Positions 1 to 7,382 are shown, counted from the stretch's first letter. The stretch is DNA of 20,609 bases from Pseudomonadota bacterium (GCA_023416335.1 JAEZHY010000297.1:1-20609), one strand, 5' to 3'. A program made the numbers and translations. The notes: generated by a model from the sequence alone, not told the origin.

Positions 1-39
1 AGACCGCAGATTGGACCAACTGAACATGTTTTAATAGTC

Positions 40-117
40 GCCACCTTTTAGGTGGCCAATGGTTTACAACCGCTTTGAGCGGTCCACGGTTTTACAAGCC
101 TCCGGCTTTGCCGGAGG
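40..117. repeat. Cluster of three short hairpins (REP-like or IS200/IS605-type end)
   Basis: Three perfect inverted repeats lie within 80 bp: GCCACC/GGTGGC (40-45, 51-56), ACCGCT/AGCGGT (69-74, 78-83) and CCTCCGGC/GCCGGAGG (99-106, 110-117), with loops of 3-5 nt. The last is followed by TACATGACTAG. Closely spaced hairpins with 'ctttg' loops are typical of REP sequences and of the subterminal hairpins of IS200/IS605 or RAYT elements, which suggests that the end of such an element lies at or left of the window edge. No transposase is visible; the longest open frame from base 1 stops at position 51. Assignment to an element family is inference. Confidence 0.55.
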
Positions 118-320
118 TACATGACTAGATTTCCAGGTGTGCCCTGGTGAGATGCCGATGTCCATTCGGTAGTATAGGGGCAAATTCGACGCATTATCTC
201 CATACAACGATCTGTGTTTCCATTTTACAGGTTTTGCTGAATTGAGGCGCAGGTATGTAGTCCATTAGATTTCCCCCATGTTCAGGATGATGTGCCGCTA
301 ACTGACCAAAGGAGGTAAAG
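118..320. other. Intergenic leader region before the 163-aa secreted protein gene
   Basis: No open frame with coding character is seen here on either strand. The stretch links the hairpin cluster to the gene starting at 321. I see no convincing -35/-10 pair. The only clear signal is AAAGGAGG at about 309-316, the ribosome binding site of the next gene. Confidence 0.4.
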
Positions 321-812
321 ATGGATTACGGAGATCTGCGAAGAATTCTTACAGCAGCTGTTGTCTGCGCCGTCTTCATTGTTCTGGCGGCCTGGAGCGC
401 TGCAAATGCACAGGCCCTGTCGCCGTCGAACATGCCCGCTGTTGGCGGGAACTATTCCGGCAACAACGACGGCAACGGCGATCATGGCGGGGATAATGGA
501 AACGGTTACCATGGCGGAGACAGCAGCTATGGTGGGGACCACCCCGGGTTTCCCGGAGGCGGGGGAAACGACCAGGATAATGACGGACATGACGGCGGGC
601 AGTGGCAGCAGCGCGGCAATTCCTGGTGGTACCATTACGACAACTACTGGTACCGAAATGACGGAAAAAACTGGTGGTGGAACGACGATCAGCGCTGGTG
701 GAGAAGGATCGGAAACTATTGGATGTACAACGACGGGACCGACTGGTGGAGATGTGACGGTTCGAGGTATTGGAAACATAACGGAAACAGGTGGGAACAG
801 CAGGGGATGTAA
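321..812 (+). CDS. Secreted Gly/Asn/Asp-rich protein with Trp/Tyr-rich C-terminal repeats
   Basis: The 163-aa product starts at ATG 321 behind a strong AAAGGAGGT site. Residues 9-31 form a hydrophobic signal peptide with a likely cleavage after Ala-Gln-Ala. Residues 42-93 are low complexity, almost only Gly, Asn, Asp and His with some Tyr and Ser. Residues 95-158 hold about 14 Trp and several Tyr, arranged in loose ~10-residue units such as NYWMYNDGTDWW and SRYWKHNGNRW. This resembles carbohydrate- or wall-binding aromatic repeats only in general composition. A single Cys lies in the mature part (Cys145). I do not recognise a family. An exported, extended protein of the periplasm or cell surface is the safest inference. 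It stands alone; its downstream neighbour is convergent. Confidence 0.8.
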   Translation: MDYGDLRRILTAAVVCAVFIVLAAWSAANAQALSPSNMPAVGGNYSGNNDGNGDHGGDNGNGYHGGDSSYGGDHPGFPGGGGNDQDNDGHDGGQWQQRGNSWWYHYDNYWYRNDGKNWWWNDDQRWWRRIGNYWMYNDGTDWWRCDGSRYWKHNGNRWEQQGM

Positions 813-856
813 CCCGGCTTGATCACTGAAAGCACATCATCCCGGCCTCTACGGAA

Positions 857-889
857 TGCGGCAACGCTCCCCGATTGGGTGTTGCCGCA
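857..889. terminator. Stem-loop between convergent genes (possible bidirectional terminator)
   Basis: TGCGGCAAC (857-865) and GTTGCCGCA (881-889) form a perfect 9-bp stem, with CCC/GGG (870-872, 877-879) able to extend pairing inside the loop. It sits between the secreted protein gene ending at 812 and the autotransporter remnant ending at 918 on the other strand. Neither side has a strong T tract, so terminator function is inference. Confidence 0.45.
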
Positions 890-917
890 CCCCATTCAAA
901 TACCGACATCGAGCCTC

Positions 918-1674
918 TTAAAACGAATACTTGAACCCGGCATTGACGAAGTGGGCTGTATAATTTTCCCCGCCGACCTCGGCGCTGTAATCGAGTTGGA
1001 CGATAAGATTCTTCGCAAGCCCTGCCGCAGCCAGCGTGCCGCCCACCAGCGCAAAGTCCCGGTCGAGAGCATCCGTTCTGAAAACAAACGTACTTCCCGC
1101 CTGAGTAAAACGGGCATCCAGGCTGCGGCTGTCGTTCGAGAATTCGTGCTGATATGATGCAAAGATTTGAGGAAAGATCTTCAACCCGCAGGCCTCGAAG
1201 GGGAGAGTCACGCGTCCGCCAAGGCCCGATTGGAGAGATTCGGCGCCCTGGCCGGCGACAGTAAGGTTCAGGGAATCCGCCCCGTTTTCGGTAAAGCCGT
1301 CTACCCACAGATGCGAGTAGGCGATTGTTGCGTTAGGAGTCACGACCAGACCGCCAACTTTGAAATCGTACCCCGCTTCTCCGTAGGCGTTGAATTGGTG
1401 GGCCGTTGTGGAACTATTCGCCCTCCTGGAAAGACCGCCGAAGCTGAGGTCACGTTCGAGGTCGAACAGGTTAAGCGTGTAGCCCATGGAACCAAGAACG
1501 TAAAAAGGTTTGGGAATGTAAGCTGCGTAGACGTTCAAGGGAATTGAATTTACGTTGATGCTTCCGCCGGAGTCTGAAAAATCCGATGCCGTGCGGGTGT
1601 AGCCGGTTGATATCCCTGCGAGAAAATCATCGGTAAAGAAAGTGTCCGCCCCTTCTTTTGTGGGATCAGCCTAA
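918..1674 (-). pseudogene. Autotransporter beta-barrel domain, 5'-truncated remnant
   Basis: Reading on the minus strand from just after an in-frame TAG near 1675, about 250 codons stay open to TAA at 918-920. The protein has the alternating pattern of an outer-membrane autotransporter beta-domain: FLAGISTGYTRTASDF, a strand containing YGEAGYDFKVGG, PQIFASYQHEF, and a C-terminal GFKYSF ending in the Phe expected for BAM recognition. No signal peptide or passenger domain is present, and no plausible start codon with a ribosome site precedes the barrel. The only start in the open frame is a TTG at 1538, inside the barrel. Autotransporters normally run to many hundreds of residues, so I read this as the surviving 3' end of a dead gene. 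The lesion at its 5' end (premature stop or deletion) cannot be resolved here. Confidence 0.75.
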
Positions 1675-1824
1675 TCCGCCTTAGAAAACTGTTCGGTTCA
1701 CATGACGCGCGAATGTCACGCGGAAGGCAGTGCCATGTGATCCGGAGTGGAATGACCGACACAAGGAAATCCCCACCTGGAGCAGATATGCCCCTTTTTG
1801 TGATAAGGCTCCTTTGCCATGAAT

Positions 1825-2511
1825 TTACGAATCTACGGTCAGTACGATCTTTCCCGGTTTATGAGGCTTTCCGGCTGGCATCTCGTGTGCGAGTCAGCTT
1901 TGGCAAAAGGAAGCACCTCTCCGACATTTGCCCTGATCCTGCCGGAGTCGAACAATGCGGCAAGCCCGGCCAGTCCGGATGTGACTTTGACGAGAAAGAA
2001 CACGCCTTGAACGCCGTATAGTGAGGCCTTGTCCCGATCGGGCGGGGAAACTGAAGACACGAGAATCCCTCCGGGCTTGAGGACCTCGAACGATCGGTTC
2101 AGCGTCTCACCGCCGACCGTGTCAATGACGACATCGATGTCCTGTACCTCCTGTTCAAAATCGGCAGCCTGTACGTCAATGACCTGGTCCGCATGCAGGG
2201 CACGGACATAATCCACGTCGCGGCTGAAGGCAGTGGTGATGACTTCGGCTCCGGACTGCCCGGCAAACTGGACCGCATAGGCGCCCACGTTCCCGCCCCC
2301 GCCCAGTACGATCACACGTTTTGTCCGGTCCACCTTTCCGTAATCGAAGACCATCTGCCATGCCGTGGTGGCCACGACTGGACCGAAGCAGCCTCTCGAT
2401 ATAGTTCAGGCTTCCCGGCTTGCGTACGACCATGGCAGCATCTGCGACGGCGTATTCGGCAGGCGCCGGTAAACCGGGAATTTGTCACCCCGAAGATGTC
2501 ATCGCCGTGCT
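1825..2511 (-). pseudogene. NAD(P)H:quinone oxidoreductase (zinc-independent MDR family), frameshifted pseudogene
   Basis: Three frames must be joined to read this gene. The first segment gives DDIFGVTNSRFTGA; after a missing ~2 bases comes AEYAVADAAMVVRKPGSLNY; after net indels near 2390 comes VVATTAWQMVFDYG followed by the nucleotide-binding glycine loop GGGGNVGAYAVQFAG and VIDTVGGETL. A last one-base slip near the 3' end restores AHEMPAGKPHKPGKIVLTV and a stop at 1825-1827. These are hallmarks of the QOR-like medium-chain dehydrogenase/reductase family. The first ~80 residues are missing, and the remnant begins directly behind the stop codon of the monooxygenase gene at 2512. At least three independent frame lesions make a functional product very unlikely. 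The longest surviving frame is 1839-2375. Confidence 0.88.
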
Positions 2512-3651
2512 TTACCGGTAGATGACCGGCAATTCATGGTCGAGACCGGCGACAATCGCCAGAAGACGGGCTCGAATAAAGGGGATCCGTGTTGTGAAAG
2601 GCAGGAACTCACGGAACAGCCTGAAGACGGCCGAGTCGCCTGACGCAATCCGGGAAATGAACTTGACAGTGCTTACGACCTGGCTATCGACCGGTCGCCT
2701 CAGTCGGTCATAATTAGACAATCGGTCGGCTCGCAGGAGTTCAGCAAAAACCCTCACATCCTCAATGCCAAGATTCATGCCTCGGGCGCCGACGGGCGAG
2801 TGGACGTGGGCAGCATCTCCAGCCAGATAGACTCTGCCTGCCTCAAATGTTGCTGCAACGCGGTGGGATATATGAAAACTCGATTCCCAGACAGTCGGAC
2901 CGGCCTGTTCGGCGTGCAACAGTTGGGATAGCGGGTCAGGGCGATTGCCCAAAACGCGCCAGATCGGCTTTTCGGTCCGGCTCTCTAAAACAGGATCGAC
3001 CACCCTGATCATGAACAGGAAGGCTCCCTCTTCCAGAAAAAAGGCGTGCCCATGATCTTCCGCGAGCGTTGTTTGTAATGGAGCATCAGCCAGATGCCAT
3101 TTGCCGGGGAACGTCGAACCCACGAAATCGATTCCGAGTTGCTGACGGGCTATGCTGCGGGCTCCATCGGCAGCCAGAAGCCATGGGCAGCGAACTGCTT
3201 CGGAGGGTCCGCCGGCACTCGGTTCGATGACAACTTCGACATGGTCCGGAAAGATTCGACAGTCCACCATCTTTATTCCGCGTTCAATTCTGCCTCCGGC
3301 AGCCTCAAAGGAGTCGGTCAACAGTTGCTCGGTCGTCGCCTGCGAGAGGGCAAGCATGAAAGGGAAATGGGGATCTATCCCGGTGAGATTTAGCGCCGCT
3401 ATCATCCGCCTACGGTTGTAAAACCGAACGCCATGGACAGGTAAGCCCACCTGCAGCATCCGCCTGCTGATACCGGTCGGCTCGAGAATACTGAGAGTGC
3501 GGGGATTGACTGCCAGTGCCCGGGATTCCCGGGACTGCTCACGGCGCATCTCAATAACTCTCGGAAATAGACCCTGTTCAGCAATGAACAATGCCGCCGC
3601 CAGGCCAACCGGTCCGGCCCCGACGATTAGAGGGCGGTCAGATGTATTCAT
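2512..3651 (-). CDS. FAD-dependent aromatic-ring monooxygenase (PheA/TfdB/UbiH-type)
   Basis: The 379-aa protein has the three flavoprotein hydroxylase signatures in order: the N-terminal Rossmann loop GAGPVG (residues 11-16) with Glu34 placed for the FAD ribose, the middle ADG motif (161-163), and the late GDAAHVHSPVGARGMN motif (278-292). Proteins of this class use FAD and NAD(P)H to hydroxylate aromatic or polyketide-like substrates; the substrate cannot be told from sequence. No signal peptide is seen, so it is cytosolic. The ATG at 3651 follows a GGAG about 6 nt upstream. Length is normal for the shorter members that lack the C-terminal thioredoxin-like domain. The quinone oxidoreductase pseudogene immediately downstream suggests these were once a redox gene pair, but that is inference. 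Confidence 0.88.
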   Translation of the reverse strand: MNTSDRPLIVGAGPVGLAAALFIAEQGLFPRVIEMRREQSRESRALAVNPRTLSILEPTGISRRMLQVGLPVHGVRFYNRRRMIAALNLTGIDPHFPFMLALSQATTEQLLTDSFEAAGGRIERGIKMVDCRIFPDHVEVVIEPSAGGPSEAVRCPWLLAADGARSIARQQLGIDFVGSTFPGKWHLADAPLQTTLAEDHGHAFFLEEGAFLFMIRVVDPVLESRTEKPIWRVLGNRPDPLSQLLHAEQAGPTVWESSFHISHRVAATFEAGRVYLAGDAAHVHSPVGARGMNLGIEDVRVFAELLRADRLSNYDRLRRPVDSQVVSTVKFISRIASGDSAVFRLFREFLPFTTRIPFIRARLLAIVAGLDHELPVIYR

Positions 3652-3880
3652 GACAACTCCAATCCTTTATTTGACGGAATTGAAGTGCGTTCGTCAGCTT
3701 TACTTATTTGGTTAAAGGTAATGATGAATTTGTGGAGCTACCGCAGGCAAGCTCTGAAGAAAATCCGCTCAAGTTCGGACGGGTCATATTCCTGCCGGGA
3801 GGTGGGGGCCGGTGCGCAATTTCCGGAAGCACATATGCTGCTCGGTACTCAAGAACGACGCCGGTTTGCCGGGATCGGAG

Positions 3881-5197
3881 TCAGCTGCTTCGAGGGAACT
3901 GAAGCCGAACGGTTGTTCCCTGCCCCGAACTGCTTTCTATGAACATAGAGCCGCCGTGAGCTTCCATTATGGCCTTACTGAGACTCAGACCGAGACCGAA
4001 TCCACCTGTTTCACGGGAGCGGGATGGATCGACCCTGTAGAATGGTTCGAATACGAAAGGAAGGTCCTGTTCGGATATTCCGACTCCCTCGTCCTCGATT
4101 TCGACGATATTTGATTCAGCTTCGCATCGAACGCGAATTGCGACGGAGCGGCTGGTTTCTTTGGAGTACTTGACCGCATTGCCTATTACATTTCGAAGGA
4201 CCGATTTCACTTTCCCGGGGTCCAGAAATGCTTCCGCCGATTCAGGCCCTTCCTCAAGTGTAATGCCGGGCTTTTGCGCTTCAAAATCCTTGATCGTCTC
4301 TCGAATCAGCGAAACCAGATCGACGGGGTGCCGATCGAGGGTCAGGTTCCCGCTTTGCATCCTGGCATTAGCAAGAATGGTCGTCACCATGCGATCCATT
4401 TCATCTACATCTTCAGCCAGCGATTCTTTCAGGGGGCCATGGGGGGACATCTCCAGGGCGACCCTCATCCGAGTGAGTGGGGATCGCAGTTCGTGGCTGA
4501 CATCCAGCAGCATCCGTTCCTTCGATCGGATGAGGTGCTGCAGCCTGTCAGCCATCCAGTTGAAAGCGGAAGCAAGTTCACTCAGCTCATCAAGGCAACG
4601 GACCCGGACGCGGTGATCGAGACGTCCGGCCCCGAACTGGCGGACCCCCTCCGAGAGAGGGTGCAGGGGAGACATTATCCGGCGAATCCAGAAAAAAGAC
4701 CCGGTCAGCAGCAGAGTCACTACAGCCACTACGAGGAGGCCCACCCAGATGAGCAGGCGTTCATTAGTGGGACCTCTCACTATTTCGAACAGAAATCTAT
4801 GATCCCGGTCGGGCTGATAAAGCAGATAATGACTTCCGTGGTAAGCTCCCGCCTGAATGGAGCCTGTGAGCTTCCACTTTAGAATCCGGTCCACGGGAAG
4901 CAGGGGTGCCTTTCCCGATGTGGACCAATTGGCTTCGGGCGAGAAGTAATGGATGACCATCCCGGTGTTCCCGGCAATTTCCACGGCGCGATTGAAGTCG
5001 GGCGGAGATCCCAGATCTTTTATCAGGTACTGCGCATACTGAGCGACGCTGCTCTGGAAGGCATCCACCAGTATGGCCCGGTGCGCGAACAGGGCGGCGA
5101 ACAGCAGGATATTGATACCCACGCCGGAAACAACGATCACCAGGAGCAGTCGTGTGTGGATCGAGCAAAGTGCACGTCTCAGTCGATCAAATGCCAT
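3881..5197 (-). CDS. Sensor histidine kinase (two TM, HAMP, HisKA, HATPase; CpxA-like)
   Basis: I choose the ATG at 5197 (438 aa) over the one at 5224: it has GGAGAGG about 8 nt upstream, and its first bases overlap the stop of the regulator frame (5187-5189), as is usual in RR-HK operons. Layout: TM1 ~16-40, a periplasmic sensor region to ~147, TM2 ~148-171, HAMP ~172-224, phosphoacceptor His235 in the DVSHELRSPLTRMR box, N box around Asn340 (RNVIGNAVKYS), G1 box DEGVGI (~369), F box FEPFY, and G2 box GFGLGL (399-404). All catalytic motifs are intact. The inner-membrane kinase would phosphorylate an OmpR-type regulator, but the cognate regulator next to it is broken. Gene order with a Spy-like protein suggests envelope or metal stress sensing. 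Confidence 0.92.
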   Translation of the reverse strand: MAFDRLRRALCSIHTRLLLVIVVSGVGINILLFAALFAHRAILVDAFQSSVAQYAQYLIKDLGSPPDFNRAVEIAGNTGMVIHYFSPEANWSTSGKAPLLPVDRILKWKLTGSIQAGAYHGSHYLLYQPDRDHRFLFEIVRGPTNERLLIWVGLLVVAVVTLLLTGSFFWIRRIMSPLHPLSEGVRQFGAGRLDHRVRVRCLDELSELASAFNWMADRLQHLIRSKERMLLDVSHELRSPLTRMRVALEMSPHGPLKESLAEDVDEMDRMVTTILANARMQSGNLTLDRHPVDLVSLIRETIKDFEAQKPGITLEEGPESAEAFLDPGKVKSVLRNVIGNAVKYSKETSRSVAIRVRCEAESNIVEIEDEGVGISEQDLPFVFEPFYRVDPSRSRETGGFGLGLSLSKAIMEAHGGSMFIESSSGQGTTVRLQFPRSS

Positions 5198-5449
5198 TGG
5201 GCGGATCCTCTCCGACGAAGACATAGCCTGTCCCCCAGACTGTTCTTATGAAACCGGGATTCTTGGGATCGTCACCCAGTTTTTGTCGAGGATGATCAAT
5301 TCCAGGTTGTGGCTCTTTATGTATCGAAGGCCCTCGTCGGGATGCGCAGCTGCAAGGACTTCGAACCCAAAAGGGGATAGATAGTCCTTGAGCAACCTGC
5401 TCAGTTTTGTATCGTCATCGATTATCAGAATGCGCTGTTTGGGAGGCAT
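5187..5449 (-). pseudogene. OmpR-family response regulator with internal deletion
   Basis: The start is normal receiver sequence: ILIIDDDTKLSRLLKDYL, with acidic pocket Asp11-13 and strand LIILD ending at phosphoacceptor Asp55. Immediately after, the frame passes into KNWVTIPRIPVS and stops at 5246. In a neighbouring frame the same DNA reads KLGDDPKNPGFIRTVWGTGYVFVG and ends at TGA 5187-5189. That is the C-terminal hairpin of an OmpR/PhoB winged helix ('RRKLGDDP..IRTVWGVGY'). So the second half of the receiver and nearly all of the DNA-binding domain, including the recognition helix, are missing. Roughly 400 bp would be needed to restore normal length, and the junction shifts frame. Any product is a 67-aa receiver stub. 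It precedes and overlaps the kinase gene. Confidence 0.9.
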
Positions 5450-5551
5450 TTGGAAAATGTCACATCTGAACGTGAAGTTTTGGTTTCGCTCCGCGCCGTC
5501 CCAAACTGCGCTTCATTACACAGGGGCAGGCGCGAAGCACGCTGCTTTTTG

Positions 5552-5812
5552 TCAGGATTCACGGTCGTCCAGAACCATCGACGCGGTATATAGGAAAGCA
5601 CCGAGCCCCACCGACAGTAAAGGACCGATACCGCCGGCATTGAAAAAATGTGTAAGAGCATGATTCCAGACAACCCACACAACGGCCGACCAGCAGGATA
5701 GCTGAAAAAGAGCGGTCAAAAAAGTCCCAAGACGAAAACGGTAACTCACGCCAAGCCATTTGGGCAATACGATTTCCTTTTGAAGAATCCGGAGTCGGTT
5801 TGGTCCTTTCAT
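5552..5812 (-). CDS. Small inner-membrane protein of unknown function
   Basis: The 86-aa protein starts at ATG 5812 with GGAGGGAG just upstream. It has a basic N-terminus (MKGPNRLRILQKE) and two likely membrane segments, about residues 29-49 (LGTFLTALFQLSCWSAVVWVV) and 60-78 (AGGIGPLLSVGLGAFLYTA). I do not recognise a family. It lies 57 nt downstream of the Spy-like gene and about 100 nt upstream of the regulator remnant, on the same strand, so it is probably co-transcribed with them. A small membrane partner of the stress system is a guess from position only. Confidence 0.7.
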   Translation of the reverse strand: MKGPNRLRILQKEIVLPKWLGVSYRFRLGTFLTALFQLSCWSAVVWVVWNHALTHFFNAGGIGPLLSVGLGAFLYTASMVLDDRES

Positions 5813-5869
5813 TCTCCCTCCTCGTGCGAAGGTGCTGCCGGCGCGCGCACCGGCAGCTGCAATTGCCCG

Positions 5870-6346
5870 CTACTGCATGGGACAATGTCCCGCATGATTT
5901 TCAATCAATGTGGCAAGTCGCTGCCTTTGTTCAGGGGTAAGGATTTTTACGAATTCAACCAGACGGTCTCCCAGTTCCGATACGAAATCGTTGAGCATTT
6001 CCTTATGCCTGCCCTGGAGAAGCTGGATGCGCTGCATATCCATCGTATCTGCGCGAAGAATACTCACCACTTCCTGCCGATCATTGTCTCTCATCTCGTG
6101 GAAAGCTTTCCCGTCGGTCAGCAGCTTCTGAGAAATAGAGTCAAGCTCCTGCTGTTGAGCGGCATCCAGGTCGAGCTTCTTGGTGAGATACGCCGACACC
6201 ATTGAAATACGCTCCTCAGGATTTCCGAAGCACGAACCCCAGGGAGCGCCCACATGCGCGTACAAAAGCGACCCACCTACGATTAAGGACAAAACCAGAA
6301 CGATGCCGACGACCGCCTTTTTCCCACAGCTGCATTTCTTTTCCAT
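5870..6346 (-). CDS. Spy/CpxP-family periplasmic protein (LTxxQ motif)
   Basis: I start at ATG 6346 (158 aa) because AAGGAGATT lies 5-8 nt upstream; the longer frame to 6451 adds 35 residues with no exported character. Residues 11-30 are a membrane/signal segment (AVVGIVLVLSLIVGGSLLYA). The mature part is helical and charged, with QQQELDSISQKLLTDGKAFHEMR and the family signature LTPEQRQRLATL at 136-147. CpxP, Spy, ZraP and CnrX-like proteins share this fold and act as periplasmic chaperones or metal/stress modulators, often feeding back on an adjacent kinase. Cys at 5, 7 and 39, His31 and a terminal HAGHC could bind metal, but this is inference. A GTAAC-N5-GTAAC repeat lies about 90-110 bp upstream of the start. 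Confidence 0.88.
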   Translation of the reverse strand: MEKKCSCGKKAVVGIVLVLSLIVGGSLLYAHVGAPWGSCFGNPEERISMVSAYLTKKLDLDAAQQQELDSISQKLLTDGKAFHEMRDNDRQEVVSILRADTMDMQRIQLLQGRHKEMLNDFVSELGDRLVEFVKILTPEQRQRLATLIENHAGHCPMQ

Positions 6347-6434
6347 GCAATCTCCTTTTTTCAAAGTGTTCGAGAATGTGCCTTCGTGTTGAGCATGGAA
6401 TATCGCAGACCGGGTCGCGGTACTTCTCTGTGTA

Positions 6435-6456
6435 GTAACAATTTGTAACAAATTGT
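6435..6456. promoter_or_regulatory. Candidate OmpR/CpxR-type operator (GTAAC-N5-GTAAC)
   Basis: GTAACAATTT is followed directly by GTAACAAATT, a tandem 10-bp direct repeat close to the CpxR box (GTAAA-N5-GTAAA). Bases 6438-6456 also form a perfect 19-bp palindrome: 9-bp arms ACAATTTGT/ACAAATTGT around one A. The site lies in the divergent spacer, about 90 bp upstream of the spy-like start and about 190 bp upstream of the antitoxin gene. OmpR-family regulators bind such head-to-tail repeats, so this could be the site of the regulator now deleted downstream. The link is inference. Confidence 0.5.
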
Positions 6457-6644
6457 ATCTGGGGGGTTATTGCAGGGGTTGGAAAATTAAGAATTTGTGG
6501 AGCCAACTGAAAACTGAGCCCCTGATCCAGGACTTCGAGCCCGGCCGAGGCGCCGTAAATCGGGCCTGGGTACCTCACTGGTGGTAGAAGAGACCTTTCC
6601 AACGGTGAGTGCTTCCGCGAACATGGCTTTCTGTGGAGGTGTAA

Positions 6645-6872
6645 ATGGGTTCAGCAAAGATCGCAATCACATTGGATGAAAGTACACTGCACCGGCTTGA
6701 TCGGCTGGTAAAAGATCGTGTATTCCCGAACCGAAGTAAAGCCATTCAAGATGCAGTAGAAGAAAAACTGGAGAAACTGGAACGAAACCGCCTCGCCAAA
6801 GAGTGTGCAAAGCTTGATGCAACCGCAAAGAGGGTTATGGATGAGGAGTTGGAACAGTGGCCGGAATACTGA
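6645..6872 (+). CDS. Ribbon-helix-helix (CopG-type) antitoxin partner of MazF
   Basis: The 75-aa protein begins at ATG 6645 with GGAGGT four bases upstream. Residues 3-35 fit the short beta-strand/two-helix pattern of RHH proteins: [20 protein letters not shown], then [16 protein letters not shown]. The rest is a charged tail ([18 protein letters not shown], ending in EELEQWPEY) that would wrap the toxin. RHH antitoxins of MazF/NdoA type bind their own promoter as dimers and repress it jointly with toxin. The stop overlaps the toxin start by 16 nt, which indicates translational coupling. Confidence 0.9.
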   Translation: MGSAKIAITLDESTLHRLDRLVKDRVFPNRSKAIQDAVEEKLEKLERNRLAKECAKLDATAKRVMDEELEQWPEY

Positions 6873-7201
6873 GAGGAGAGATTCGCTGGGCCGACCTGAA
6901 TCCAGTAAAAGGAAAAGAGCAAGCCGGCCTGTGCCCTGTTGTCATTCTCAGTCAAGCTATCTTCAACGAGCGCTCGGGCACAGTAATCGCTATGGCCATT
7001 ACCAGTCAGTCTCAGCGTGCTGGATTTCCTCTCACTCTTGAACTCGACCCGAATGACCTTCCTAAACGATCATGGGTAAAAATCAGTCAAATCCATACAT
7101 TATCTACGGAGAGGGTCGGCAAAAAGATCGGCACAATATCACCGGAAGAATTGGACCAAATTATTGAAGGCTTGAACGAGATCATTGGAAGCCAACATTA
7201 G
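6857..7201 (+). CDS. mazF: MazF/PemK-family endoribonuclease toxin, catalytic Arg replaced by Cys
   Basis: The 114-aa protein starts at GTG 6857 inside the antitoxin gene. Family features are clear: [19 protein letters not shown] at the start, PVVILSQ, the AITSQ segment (Thr49), and [19 protein letters not shown] towards the end. MazF proteins are dimeric, sequence-specific mRNA interferases. Members normally have Arg before the Pro of the 'RPVVVLS' strand. In B. subtilis MazF that Arg25, with Thr48, is catalytic. Here the residue is Cys26 (codon TGC, one transition from CGC), while the Thr is kept. The toxin may therefore be weakened or dead although the reading frame is intact. Alignment to known structures would settle the equivalence. 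Confidence 0.9.
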   Translation: MAGILRGEIRWADLNPVKGKEQAGLCPVVILSQAIFNERSGTVIAMAITSQSQRAGFPLTLELDPNDLPKRSWVKISQIHTLSTERVGKKIGTISPEELDQIIEGLNEIIGSQH

Positions 7202-7382
7202 CGGTAATCGGCTGCCCTTTTCTTTCCACAACGAATCTCACCATCCGAGGGGGTATTTATTTTCACCACCGTTCCAACGCCCAAAAAGCCTGCGCGCCTT
7301 TGACGTCGGTGCGCGTTGCACATCGGTGACAATGTACTGTGGGTGGCTTACCATGAATAATAAACAACATGGGAGGAATGCT

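Noticed and set aside
1..51. Possible 3' end of a transposase gene at the left edge
   Set aside because: All three frames stop within 51 bases and the residues show no transposase motif; too short to support.
282..779. Minus-strand frame of 165 codons, Val/Pro/Ile-rich
   Set aside because: It is antisense to the secreted Gly/Asn-rich protein gene; the repetitive sense codons create the opposite open frame. It has no ribosome site.
3708..3902. Plus-strand frame of 64 codons between the monooxygenase and kinase genes
   Set aside because: The sequence looks random after its first half, there is no ribosome site, and it overlaps the kinase 3' end.
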